Below are positions 52,615 to 60,749 of a DNA stretch of 64,000 bases, piece after piece. Origin of the DNA: JAWLHJ01 sp039587535 (lineage in GTDB: Bacteria > Gemmatimonadota > Gemmatimonadetes > Longimicrobiales > Gaopeijiaceae). The number at the start of each line of letters is the position of its first letter. Within the stretch, counting starts at the first letter, position 1. The stretch spans positions 62,001 to 126,000 of the forward strand of contig JBDHIF010000003.1 of assembly GCA_039587535.1 (NCBI GenBank). The letters are read 5' to 3'. A model generated the notes under the pieces. It had not been told where the DNA came from. It saw nothing but the letters and a program-made list of their open reading frames with translations, and made no database searches. A program made the position numbers and the translations under genes.

Positions 52615-53402
52615 GGTGCCTCCTGGGGTGCCGGGCGTGCGTTGCGCGCTATAACCTCTTGTGCCAGAGCAAGATACGCCTGTGCACCGGAGGACATCAC
52701 GTCGTATTGGACAATGGGCTGGCCGAAGCTCGGCGCCTCAGCCAGACGCACGTTCCGAGGGATCGCCGACTCGTAGACCTTGTCGCCGAAATAGTCCCGG
52801 GCCTCCGCGGCAACCTGCCGGGAGAGGTTCAGCCTGCGGTCGTACATCGTGAGAAGGACGCCCTCGATGTCGAGGTTGGGGTTCAACCCGCGCTGCACCA
52901 GGCGGACCGTATTGAGGAGCTGGCTCAGGCCCTCGAGCGCATAGAACTCGCACTGGATGGGGATCAGCACCGAATCAGCAGCCGTAAGGGTATTGAGCGT
53001 CAGGAGGCCGAGAGAGGGCGGGCAGTCCACGAGGACGAAGTCGTATTCCGCCCGCACCTCCTGCAACGCATTACGGAGGATGGACTCACGATTCGGCGTC
53101 GATACGAGCTCGATCTCCGCGCCGACGAGGTCCCGGGTGGTGGGCACCACGTCCAGTCCCGGAATGTGCACGTCCTTCACCGTGGCCTCTCTCAAGGGCC
53201 GGCGACCGATGAGAACGTCATAGGCGGTCGGCCGGCTGGCTCGGTCCGTGATTCCCAAGCCGCTGCTGGCGTTTCCCTGGGGATCGATATCCACCACGAG
53301 CGTGCGCTGTTCCGCCACGGCCAGGGACGCGCCGAGATTGATGGCCGTGGTGGTCTTGCCTACCCCGCCCTTCTGGTTTGCGATGGCGATGACGTGGGAC
53401 AT
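52611..53402 (-). CDS. parA: Chromosome-partitioning ATPase ParA
   Basis: The 263-aa Walker-type ATPase moves ParB-parS complexes during chromosome segregation. The deviant Walker A motif is KGGVGKTTTAINLGASLA, Walker A' is VVDIDPQGNASSGLG, and Walker B is YDFVLVDCPPSLGLLT. It opens directly at MSHVIAIANQKGGVGKT, the usual start for small chromosomal ParA (Soj) proteins without an N-terminal DNA-binding domain. It is transcribed leftward with parB and diverges from a rightward lipoprotein gene. Confidence 0.97.
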   Translation of the reverse strand: MSHVIAIANQKGGVGKTTTAINLGASLAVAEQRTLVVDIDPQGNASSGLGITDRASRPTAYDVLIGRRPLREATVKDVHIPGLDVVPTTRDLVGAEIELVSTPNRESILRNALQEVRAEYDFVLVDCPPSLGLLTLNTLTAADSVLIPIQCEFYALEGLSQLLNTVRLVQRGLNPNLDIEGVLLTMYDRRLNLSRQVAAEARDYFGDKVYESAIPRNVRLAEAPSFGQPIVQYDVMSSGAQAYLALAQEVIARNARPAPQEAP

Positions 53403-53581
53403 TCAGTGCACGCTTCGGAGGTGGATGTGCGGGGAACTCAATATACGCCATCCAGACGCTTTCGGAATGCAGGAACCGGCAAGCTTGACCCGAGAGGGCA
53501 CAGGGAGGAGCTTTTCCGAGTGGGTCCGGGTAATCGGCTCGCGGTGATCCGGAAACGACCGTTCCCGTCGGAGCATACACG

Positions 53582-54073
53582 ATGCACCCCTCTACCGTCA
53601 CACTGGCCGCTCGCGCCCGAAAGTGCCCGCAGCGCGTCCTGATCGTACTTGCCGCGGCGGTCCTGCTGGTCGGGTGCGGTGGATCCGATCCGACCGACGT
53701 CACCGAGCCCGACCCCGATGTGGCACCGTTCGTCGGCACCTGGGAAGCCGTTGTGTTCGAGGTTACCAACTTGGCTGACCAGGATCAGGTTCTAGACGTG
53801 GTTGCCATAGGCTCGTTCTCGCTCAACGTCCAGCCGAGCGGGTTCTACACGGCCACGCTCGTGGTGGAGGAGTCGCTCAACGTGGAGAACGGGCAACTGA
53901 CTGTGATCGGGAACTCTATCCGATTGGGCCCCACCGACGGGCAGGCGACAACCGCTGAGTATGCGTTCCTGGGCCCGAACAGGGTCGAGCTGAACGGCCC
54001 CACCGAGTTTGACTTCAACTTCGACGGCGAGCCGGAGACCGCTAGAGCCCGCATCATCCTCGAACGGACCTGA
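53582..54073 (+). CDS. Lipoprotein of unknown function
   Basis: The 163-aa protein has a signal peptide with lipobox LVGC near residue 36. The mature part is acidic and rich in beta strands (FVGTWEAVVFEVTNL, IGSFSLNVQPSGFYTATLVV, SIRLGPTDG, AEYAFLGPNRVELN). The arrangement suggests a lipocalin-like barrel, an inference from strand pattern. It ends EPETARARIILERT. It sits between parA and the parS sites and is the only rightward gene of the 33-kb stretch before dnaA other than the GNAT pair and IspH. Confidence 0.75.
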   Translation: MHPSTVTLAARARKCPQRVLIVLAAAVLLVGCGGSDPTDVTEPDPDVAPFVGTWEAVVFEVTNLADQDQVLDVVAIGSFSLNVQPSGFYTATLVVEESLNVENGQLTVIGNSIRLGPTDGQATTAEYAFLGPNRVELNGPTEFDFNFDGEPETARARIILERT

Positions 54074-54131
54074 CCCTCCGGTTCGGCTCGCGCGTCCGTA
54101 GCTGCTTTGGTGTGGTGGTTCGGGCGTGTGG

Positions 54132-54147
54132 TGTTTCACGTGAAACG
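54132..54147. promoter_or_regulatory. parS site 1
   Basis: This 16-nt palindrome TGTTTCACGTGAAACG differs from the canonical parS sequence (TGTTTCACGTGAAACA) at the last base only. It lies in the noncoding space downstream of both the lipoprotein and mnmG genes and 32 nt before a second, perfect copy. parA and parB lie about 0.7-1.5 kb away. Confidence 0.93.
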
Positions 54148-54163
54148 GTCGACGGCCCTGGCC

Positions 54164-54179
54164 TGTTTCACGTGAAACA
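54164..54179. promoter_or_regulatory. parS site 2
   Basis: A perfect copy of the bacterial parS consensus TGTTTCACGTGAAACA. It is the second of two sites spaced 32 nt apart, about three helical turns. ParB should load here and spread; the pair probably forms the main origin-proximal centromere. Confidence 0.96.
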
Positions 54180-54248
54180 CTTTCGGAGGTGACGTCCGGC
54201 GCCCCCGGCGCTTCTCTCACTAGAGGCAGGCCATCCCTGCCCTTTCGC

Positions 54249-56126
54249 CTAAGCGCTACCCCTCGCCCGTTTGCGAACCTCTAGCAGAAGGTTCTGCAGG
54301 TCCGCTGGCGAGACCCCCGGAATCCGACCGGCCTGAGCCATGGTTCCGGGTCGAACCGTGCTCAGCTTCTCACGCGCCTCGAACGAGAGGGTTTCCATCG
54401 CTTCATAAGGGAGATCCTCCCGCAAACGGACCTCCGCCTGCCTTCGGAGCCTCTCAGCCCGCTCTCGCTCCCGCGCCACGTATCCCTCGTACTTGAGCTC
54501 GACCTCCACGGCGGCCAGAATCGCGTCCTCTTCCACGTCCTGCGGCGCATCTGGGCCAACAGCCAGCAGGTCCCGAGCGCGGACGTGCGGCCGCTTGAGC
54601 ACCTCGACCGCCCGGGTCGGCTCGTTCAACGGAGAGCTGCCGAGCCCCTCCAGGAGCGTCCTGGACGCCTTCGGCTGAATGTTGGCGTCCCTGAACCAGA
54701 CGACGACCCGGTTCTCCGCCGCCAGCCTCCGTCCCAGGCGCTCCTCCTGCGCGTCCGTCAGGAGTCCCCGATCCCTGGCCAACGGTCCGAGCCGTCGGGG
54801 CGCGTTGTCCTGTCGCAGGAGCAAGCGGAACTCCGCCCTGGATGTGAACAGACGATAGGGCTCGTCCACGCCGCGGGTCACGAGGTCGTCGATCAGCACC
54901 CCGATGTACGCCTGGTCCCGTTCGAGCACGAACGGTGCATCGCCCCGCACGCGGAGCGCCGCGTTGATCCCTGCGACGACACCCTGGCCCGCCGCCTCTT
55001 CGTAGCCCGTCGTCCCGTTGACCTGCCCGGCAAAAAAGAGTCCAGGAACAGCTTTGAGCTCGAGGGTGTGTCGCAACTGGTGCGGTGGGAAATAGTCGTA
55101 CTCGATGGCGTACCCCACCTTCGTGATCACGGCCTCCTCCAGCCCTGGCACCGTCCGGAGGAACGCAAGCTGAACGTCTGCGGGCAAGGATGTCGACAGA
55201 CCGTTCACGTAAAGCTCGTGGGTGTGCAGGCCTTCCGGCTCCAAGAACACCTGATGCCGCCTCGCGTCCGGGAACCGCACCACCTTGTCCTCGATCGACG
55301 GGCAGTACCGCGGTCCCCGGCCCGCGATCTCACCCCCGTACAGAGCGCTACGGGACAGATTGTCCTGCACGACCTGCTTCAGCGGATCCCCGGCCCAGGT
55401 GATCCAGCAAGGCATCTGCTCGGGGATCTCTTCGAGGGTGTAGGCCGAGAACCGGTAGTCCCCGTCTTCGCCGTCCTGTCGTTCGAGCCTGGAGAGGTCT
55501 ACGGAACGGCCGTCCACGCGGGGCGGGGTACCGGTCTTGAACCTCGCCACGGTCAGGCCCAGGCCTTCGAGCCCCTCCGCGAGCTCGACCGACGGCGCCT
55601 CACCGGCCCGGCCCGCTTCGACACCCGCGCTGCCGCCTATGTGGATGCGGCCCCGCAGAAAGGTCCCTGTGGTGACCACCACGGACTCGGCCTGGAACTC
55701 CAACCCGCCGCGGGTTCGCACGCCCAGCACACGCCCGTCTTCCGCAATGAGCCCGGTCACCATCTCCTGGAACAGGTCCAGCAGCGGAAGCTCATCCAGC
55801 GCCCGGCGTACGGCGAGTGGATAGAGCGCGCGATCGCACTGCGCCCGCGGTCCCCACACCGCCGGGCCCTTGGACCGGTTCAGCATCCGGAATTGGATGC
55901 GTGCGGCGTCCGTGGCCCGTCCCATGACCCCTCCTAGGGCGTCCACCTCACGAGCGACCACACCCTTGGCGACACCCCCGATCGCGGGGTTGCAGCTCAT
56001 CTGCCCCAGCCGGGACAGATCCGGGGAGATCAGGAGCGTGCGCACGCCGGCCCTGGCCGAGGCAGCCGCTGCCTCGGTTCCGGCATGCCCTCCCCCGATG
56101 ACGATCACCCCGTATTGCTTACGCAT
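54249..56126 (-). CDS. mnmG: tRNA uridine 5-carboxymethylaminomethyl modification enzyme MnmG
   Basis: The 625-aa FAD enzyme works with MnmE to build the cmnm5 group on wobble U34 of several tRNAs. It opens with the dinucleotide-binding VIVIGGGHAGTEAAAASARAG and then LGQMSCNPAIGGVAKG, which carries a catalytic cysteine. CPSIEDKV and FFAGQVNGTTGYEEAAGQG are further signatures. The C-terminal helical domain ends GVSPADLQNLLLEVRKRA. The separate acyP gene lies between it and mnmE, an unusual insertion. Confidence 0.97.
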   Translation of the reverse strand: MRKQYGVIVIGGGHAGTEAAAASARAGVRTLLISPDLSRLGQMSCNPAIGGVAKGVVAREVDALGGVMGRATDAARIQFRMLNRSKGPAVWGPRAQCDRALYPLAVRRALDELPLLDLFQEMVTGLIAEDGRVLGVRTRGGLEFQAESVVVTTGTFLRGRIHIGGSAGVEAGRAGEAPSVELAEGLEGLGLTVARFKTGTPPRVDGRSVDLSRLERQDGEDGDYRFSAYTLEEIPEQMPCWITWAGDPLKQVVQDNLSRSALYGGEIAGRGPRYCPSIEDKVVRFPDARRHQVFLEPEGLHTHELYVNGLSTSLPADVQLAFLRTVPGLEEAVITKVGYAIEYDYFPPHQLRHTLELKAVPGLFFAGQVNGTTGYEEAAGQGVVAGINAALRVRGDAPFVLERDQAYIGVLIDDLVTRGVDEPYRLFTSRAEFRLLLRQDNAPRRLGPLARDRGLLTDAQEERLGRRLAAENRVVVWFRDANIQPKASRTLLEGLGSSPLNEPTRAVEVLKRPHVRARDLLAVGPDAPQDVEEDAILAAVEVELKYEGYVARERERAERLRRQAEVRLREDLPYEAMETLSFEAREKLSTVRPGTMAQAGRIPGVSPADLQNLLLEVRKRARGSA

Positions 56127-56153
56127 CGTCCCGCAGCTTACCCGCTGCGCATC

Positions 56154-56432
56154 TTATTCGCGACTTATGTCGAACGTGGTCCATGCCCTCTCCTTGTGAC
56201 CCTCACCCAACGGTTCTCTCTCGACGGTGCTCACCCCCGCCGCCGCAGGTCCGCGCGCGAGCTGTACCTCCAACGCATCGAGCAGACCCGGAGCTCCGCC
56301 GACTCGTATTTCAACCGAACCATCCGGGACGTTCCGAACGCGGCCGACCAAGCCAAGCTTCCGAGCGACCCGTTGCGTCCACCAACGATAGCCGACGCCC
56401 TGGACCCGCCCACGCACCCGGTACCGTCGCAT
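56154..56432 (-). CDS. acyP: Acylphosphatase
   Basis: The 92-aa enzyme hydrolyses acyl phosphates such as acetyl phosphate. The active-site motif VRGRVQGVGYRWWTQRVARK contains the catalytic Arg, and GRVRNVPDGSVEIRVGG carries the Asn. The family size is about 90-100 aa. I chose the ATG at MRRYRVRG because GGAGGAGG lies 8 nt upstream; earlier in-frame starts would overlap the mnmE stop. It lies between mnmE and mnmG. Confidence 0.93.
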   Translation of the reverse strand: MRRYRVRGRVQGVGYRWWTQRVARKLGLVGRVRNVPDGSVEIRVGGAPGLLDALEVQLARGPAAAGVSTVEREPLGEGHKERAWTTFDISRE

Positions 56433-56458
56433 CTCCATGCCCTCCTCCGGCCCGGGCA

Positions 56459-57847
56459 TCACTTCCCCACGCAGAAGTCCCTGAACACGACATCGAGCAC
56501 GTCGTCGGTGGAGATCACTCCCAGCAGATCTTCCAGAGCGCTCTCCGCTGTTCGAAGCTGTGTAGACGCCAACTCCGCGGGAACACCCTCGTCCAATGCC
56601 GCTCCGAACGCCCGAACCGCCTGAAGCGCCTCCGTCAACGCCCGCGCGTGCCGCCGACGCGTGATCACCGGCTCGCCCTGATCCACTCGAACCAGTCCCG
56701 AATACACCAGCTCAGTCAGCCGCGCCACCAGGGAATCGAGGCCCTCCCCAGTGGTGGAAGAGACACGAACGATAGCGAGCCCCGGCGCCTCCGACACTGC
56801 GTCCGTCGCCCCCCTCGGCCCCGAGACCTCACCGATGCGGTCGCCCTTCGTCTCCACGAGCACGACGACCCGTCCCTCCAGCCCCTCCAGGAAGCTCCGC
56901 TCGTCCCGCATCAGCGGTCGCCCTGCCTCAACGCAGAAGAGCAGCACATCCGCCTGGTCCATGTATCGTCGCGTCACCTCGATACCCAACCGCTCCACCT
57001 CGTCCCCGCTCTCACGTAGACCAGCCGTATCCACGAGGCGGAACGGGTACCCTCCGAGCTCCACGTCGGCCTCGAGTGCGTCGCGAGTGGTGCCCGGCAC
57101 CTCGGTGACAATGGCACGATCTCGACCGAGAAGCGCGTTGTAGAGCGAGGACTTTCCCACGTTCGGGCGGCCTGCGAGCACCACCAGGGCACCTTCCCGG
57201 AGCAACTCGCCCTCGGGCGCGGTGGCCACCAGACGCTCCAGACGGTCCTCCACATCCGCCGCGCGGCGCCGAACGTCGTCCAAAGGGACAGGTGGCTCGT
57301 CTTCCTCGGGGAAATCCACATGATGCGCGAGAAGGGCTTCCAGTCCGATCACCGCCTCCCGCAGCTGGCCGATGCGCTCGGACAGACCCCGATCCAGCTG
57401 ATCCACCGACGCCCGATGAAGCGCCCGGCTGCGCGCGTGGATCAGGTCGCCGACGGCCTCTGCTTGCACCAGGTCCAGCCGCCCTCGCAGATACGCGCGC
57501 CGGGTGAACTCACCCGGCTCCGCCTGACGCGCCCCCGCCGCCAGGCAGGCGTCGAGCACCAGACGCGGCACCAGCACGCCACCGTGGCACGAGATCTCCA
57601 CCAGATCTTCGCCGGTGTAGCTGTCGGGTCCCTGGAACCGTGTCACGAGCGCCTGATCCACCGTCCGACCGTCCGTGGGGTCCACGATACGCAACACGTG
57701 TGCGCTTCGGGGCGGCGGATCCACCTCGTCGATCTCTGGCGCCACGCCCCTGAGCACCGCGAACGCGTCCGGGCCCGACATGCGTACCACCGCGATCGCG
57801 CCGACGCCCGGCGCGGTGGACCGCGCCACGATGGTGTCGACGTCCAT
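56459..57847 (-). CDS. mnmE: tRNA modification GTPase MnmE
   Basis: The 462-aa GTPase partners MnmG. The N-terminal tetrahydrofolate-binding domain spans residues 1-118 (DTIVARSTAPGVGAIAVVRM). The G domain has GRPNVGKSSLYNALLG, the switch VPGTTRDALEADV, and DTAGLRESGDEVE; a helical domain surrounds it. The C terminus FRDFCVGK carries the essential cysteine of the family CIGK motif. Start and stop are close to yidC upstream and acyP downstream. Confidence 0.97.
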   Translation of the reverse strand: MDVDTIVARSTAPGVGAIAVVRMSGPDAFAVLRGVAPEIDEVDPPPRSAHVLRIVDPTDGRTVDQALVTRFQGPDSYTGEDLVEISCHGGVLVPRLVLDACLAAGARQAEPGEFTRRAYLRGRLDLVQAEAVGDLIHARSRALHRASVDQLDRGLSERIGQLREAVIGLEALLAHHVDFPEEDEPPVPLDDVRRRAADVEDRLERLVATAPEGELLREGALVVLAGRPNVGKSSLYNALLGRDRAIVTEVPGTTRDALEADVELGGYPFRLVDTAGLRESGDEVERLGIEVTRRYMDQADVLLFCVEAGRPLMRDERSFLEGLEGRVVVLVETKGDRIGEVSGPRGATDAVSEAPGLAIVRVSSTTGEGLDSLVARLTELVYSGLVRVDQGEPVITRRRHARALTEALQAVRAFGAALDEGVPAELASTQLRTAESALEDLLGVISTDDVLDVVFRDFCVGK

Positions 57848-57863
57848 GCCGTACCGCGCCCCG

Positions 57864-59657
57864 CTATTCCTGCTTGAGGGTGGGCGTGGGCCCTGCCCGG
57901 ACCTTCTTCCGCTCTTTCGCGATCCAGACCTGCTGCGGGATCGTCGCCAGGTTCGTGGTGGCGTAGTAGAGGTTCAGCCCGCTGGCCAGGTTCATGAAGA
58001 TGAAGAGCATCATGCCGGGCATGATCCACATCATCATCTTGAGCTGCGCATTCGGCTGGTCCAGCGATCTCATGCTCACGAACTGCATGAGGAACATGGA
58101 GAGGGCCAGGAGGATGGGAAGGATGTAGTACGGGTCCTTGGCCGACAGGTCGGCCAGCCACAGGAAGTCCACCCCGCGCAGCTCGACGGTGTTCTGGAAA
58201 ACGAAGAACAACGCGATCAGCATGGGCCATGGAAGCAGCATGGGCAGGCACCCGGCGAACGGGTTGAAGCCATGCTCCTTGTAGAGCCGCATCATCTCCT
58301 TCTGGAGCTTCTCGGGGTTGTCCTTGTGCTTCGACTGGATCTCCTGCACCAGCGGCTGAACGGCCATGTTCCGCAGCTGCGCTTTCATCGCTTTGTGGTT
58401 CAGCGGGAAGAGCACGATGCGCATGAGGACGCCGAAAAGGACGAGCACCCACCCATAGCCGATCTGCAGGTTCTCGTGCAGGAAGGTCAGGATGGTCATG
58501 ATGATCGACACGAACGGCCGGATGATCGGACGGAAGAAGCGCCACCCATATGGGTTTACTTCCTCCATGCCTTGCCCGAGGGACGTCAGCCTGCCGTAAT
58601 CCTGCGGGCCGAGGAAGAGCCGGTACTCGAACGTCCCATTCGCCGCGGTCTGGGCGGCCCACACGGTGACGCGATCCGGCAGCGTCCCGGGCCCGATGAC
58701 GAGACCGCCCAGATAGTCGCCGTTCTCCTCGCTGGAGACCTCGTCCTGCCCTGCCAGGAGCGCCATGACGAAGAACTTGCTGCGGGTGGCGGTCCATAGG
58801 AGCGGGCCCTCCACGATGCCGAGCTCGCCGTCCTCGAGGTTCGTGGACTCGATTCCGTCCTGCTGGTGGTTGTGGACGTAGGCCATCATCCGAGCTTCCT
58901 GCACGGAGTCCGCCTCGGCGTACGCCGGCCCCTGGCCCACGTCGGTCAGCAGGAGCGCGCGCTCGAGCCCGACCACCCGCCCGGCGACGTCGATCTGATA
59001 TCGATCCGGATGAAACGTGTAGGCCACCTCGAAGGCCAGGGCTCCGCTGGGCGCTTCATATACGAACCGTAGCGTCTCCGGCTCACCTCCCTCCTCCAAG
59101 CTGACACCGCCCTCCGGCTGGACCGAGAAGGAGGCCCGCGACAGATCGATGGTGTCCTGCCCCACCACGAGCTTGTGGTCGAAGTAGCCCTCGACGCCCT
59201 CGGGGATCAGATCCACGACCCCCTCACGGTTCAGCGCCTCGAACTGGCTCATCTCGGCGCTGAGCATTCGTGCGCCGCGGGTGGAGAACTGGTACCGGAA
59301 CAGCGGTCCCTCGGCGGTAACGAACCGTTCCGGCGCCCCCGCCGGTGCCTGCTGGACCGTCACCTCGGGCGCTCGTTGCCCAACCGGTACGTCGGGTTGG
59401 GTGCCGGGGCTCGCGGTCTCAACATCGGGCGGGGTGTCGGGCGTCGTGGCTACGGCACCCGGCTCGGCACCCGGCTCAGCCACGGGCTGCTCCGCCTCTT
59501 CCGACACCGATGGCTGCACGACGTCGACGGGCCCGGCCACCGAATCCGCCGAGGGCGCTCCTTCCTCCGGAACGATGGGCGGAAAGAGCAGGTTCGTGCC
59601 AACGAGCACGCCCAGCATCAGAAGGATCGCCAGCAGGAAGCGGATCTCGGTTCTCAT
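57864..59657 (-). CDS. yidC: Membrane protein insertase YidC
   Basis: The 597-aa inner-membrane insertase starts with a transmembrane helix (ILLMLGVLVGTNLLFPP). A large periplasmic domain, preceded by a Pro/Glu/Val-rich linker (residues 30-95), spans about 95-365. The conserved five-helix core follows, with GWVLVLFGVLMRIVLFPLN, the cytoplasmic loop NPEKLQKEMMRLYKEHGFNP and MFIFMNLASGLNLYY. The protein folds membrane proteins into the inner membrane alone or with SecYEG. It overlaps yidD by ATGA. Confidence 0.97.
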   Translation of the reverse strand: MRTEIRFLLAILLMLGVLVGTNLLFPPIVPEEGAPSADSVAGPVDVVQPSVSEEAEQPVAEPGAEPGAVATTPDTPPDVETASPGTQPDVPVGQRAPEVTVQQAPAGAPERFVTAEGPLFRYQFSTRGARMLSAEMSQFEALNREGVVDLIPEGVEGYFDHKLVVGQDTIDLSRASFSVQPEGGVSLEEGGEPETLRFVYEAPSGALAFEVAYTFHPDRYQIDVAGRVVGLERALLLTDVGQGPAYAEADSVQEARMMAYVHNHQQDGIESTNLEDGELGIVEGPLLWTATRSKFFVMALLAGQDEVSSEENGDYLGGLVIGPGTLPDRVTVWAAQTAANGTFEYRLFLGPQDYGRLTSLGQGMEEVNPYGWRFFRPIIRPFVSIIMTILTFLHENLQIGYGWVLVLFGVLMRIVLFPLNHKAMKAQLRNMAVQPLVQEIQSKHKDNPEKLQKEMMRLYKEHGFNPFAGCLPMLLPWPMLIALFFVFQNTVELRGVDFLWLADLSAKDPYYILPILLALSMFLMQFVSMRSLDQPNAQLKMMMWIMPGMMLFIFMNLASGLNLYYATTNLATIPQQVWIAKERKKVRAGPTPTLKQE

Positions 59658-59941
59658 CCGGTCGTCAGCCTATGGTCACGGGGCCGATCGGGACTCTCAG
59701 GTCCCTCGGGCCGGCGGGAAGTGGAGAGGGGTGGGACGGGATCATATCCCTGGCCGCCCCAGGGATGGCAGCGACCTATGCGCCGAACGGCCAGCCAGGT
59801 GCCCCGAGCGGCGCCGTGCCGCTCCAACGCCTTCAGGGCATACATCGAGCACGTGGGGTCGAATCGGCACGACGGAGGAGTCCACGGGGAGATGGCGGCC
59901 CGGTAGAACCGGACCAACCCCATCAAGAGCTTCGCGACCAC
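59654..59941 (-). CDS. yidD: Membrane protein insertion efficiency factor YidD
   Basis: The 95-aa protein has the YidD pattern FYRAAISPWTPPSCRFDPTC, then YALKALERHGAARGTWLAVR and RCHPWGGQGYDPVP. Three conserved cysteines are present. It attaches to the inner membrane and assists YidC. The C-terminal 25 residues are a charged extension. It overlaps rnpA by 19 nt and yidC by 4 nt. Confidence 0.95.
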   Translation of the reverse strand: MVAKLLMGLVRFYRAAISPWTPPSCRFDPTCSMYALKALERHGAARGTWLAVRRIGRCHPWGGQGYDPVPPLSTSRRPEGPESPDRPRDHRLTTG

Positions 59942-60471
59942 ATCGTCTCCAGCGCCTCTGACAACTCTCGCCTCAGATCTTCGAACCCGGCGTCGTAGGC
60001 TGAACGCCGTGCACGCACGAGGACGTCGATGTTCGCGGACGCCGCATCCAGCCTGGGGAGCAACTCCCGCCGTGCGATCTCGCGAAGCCTTCGCTTCACC
60101 AGATTGCGGTCCACGACCCGCCTGCCGTGCTTCGGCACGACGGCTCCGAACCGCGAACGCGAAGCGGGGGAAGACGCGTAGAAGACGTCGAGGTTCTTCG
60201 TCCTCCTGCGCTTCCCCCGCCTCAGCAGCGCTTCGATCTCCGCGCTGCGCGTGACCCGCGCACCCCGAGGGAATCCTTCGCCCGGGGCTCGCGTCTCGGC
60301 GTCTACTTCCCGCCGACCTTCACGGTCAGCCTGGCCCGGCCGCGACGACGACGACGGTTCAGCGCCTTCCGCCCACCCTTCGTCTTCATCCGCGCGCGGA
60401 ATCCGTGCTTGTTGACCCGCTTGCGGTTGCGTGGCTTGTACGTCGGCTTCATATGTCTCAGCCCGGTCCAT
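59923..60471 (-). CDS. rnpA: Ribonuclease P protein component with an N-terminal extension overlapping rpmH
   Basis: The RNase P protein core (about 115 residues at the C terminus) includes RFGAVVPKHGRRVVDRNLVK and the RNA-binding motif RNLVKRRLREIARRELLP. I find no ATG, GTG or TTG in frame between the end of rpmH and the core. The nearest upstream is an ATG 19 nt before the rpmH start, giving a 182-aa protein whose first 65 residues are read through rpmH in another frame. This copies the arrangement known in Thermus. A non-canonical ATT (near residue 24) or CTG start cannot be excluded. RnpA helps RNase P trim the 5' ends of pre-tRNAs. Confidence 0.85.
   Translation of the reverse strand: MDRAETYEADVQATQPQAGQQARIPRADEDEGWAEGAEPSSSSRPGQADREGRREVDAETRAPGEGFPRGARVTRSAEIEALLRRGKRRRTKNLDVFYASSPASRSRFGAVVPKHGRRVVDRNLVKRRLREIARRELLPRLDAASANIDVLVRARRSAYDAGFEDLRRELSEALETMWSRSS
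60303..60452 (-). CDS. rpmH: 50S ribosomal protein L34
   Basis: The 49-aa basic ribosomal protein has the L34 signature KPTYKPRNRKRVNKHGFRAR followed by MKTKGGRKALNRRRRRGRAR. It ends LTVKVGGK. The gene is wholly contained in the extended rnpA frame. No strong Shine-Dalgarno precedes the ATG, so its translation may depend on the upstream start. Confidence 0.97.
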   Translation of the reverse strand: MKPTYKPRNRKRVNKHGFRARMKTKGGRKALNRRRRRGRARLTVKVGGK

Positions 60472-60749
60472 GGATGACCAAGTTCGTAAACGAGCTTGGT
60501 AAGATAAGACAACGCCCCAGAAAGCGTCAACGAGACCCTCTCGGCCCGCCGGAAACCCGCGCTGCATCAGCGTTCCCCCGGCCTGTTTGACTTTTCCACA
60601 TCGCCTGAATAGCTTCGGCGCCCGCCCTGAAAGGGAGGCCCCGGACACCCCCTCTTCCCCACGCCGAGCACGCATCCTCAGATGCCCCCGCCCCCCCTCC
60701 TCAATCAACCCTCTGGCTGCAACGGGGACGAGGGTGCCCGGACGGAAAG
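60472..60749. other. Noncoding region between rpmH/rnpA and dnaA, with a DnaA box
   Basis: About 278 nt separate the divergent rpmH/rnpA and dnaA genes and must hold both promoters. A TTTTCCACA nonamer at 60592-60600 agrees with the relaxed DnaA-box consensus and may serve dnaA autoregulation. No other element or open frame with coding character was seen. Confidence 0.6.

Noticed and set aside
54585..55937. 450-codon plus-strand frame opposite mnmG
   Set aside because: Antisense shadow of a universally conserved gene.
60472..60708. Extension of rnpA up to 79 codons further upstream
   Set aside because: The open frame continues, but the extra sequence covers the promoter region and has no family similarity; the ATG just before rpmH is the most economical start.
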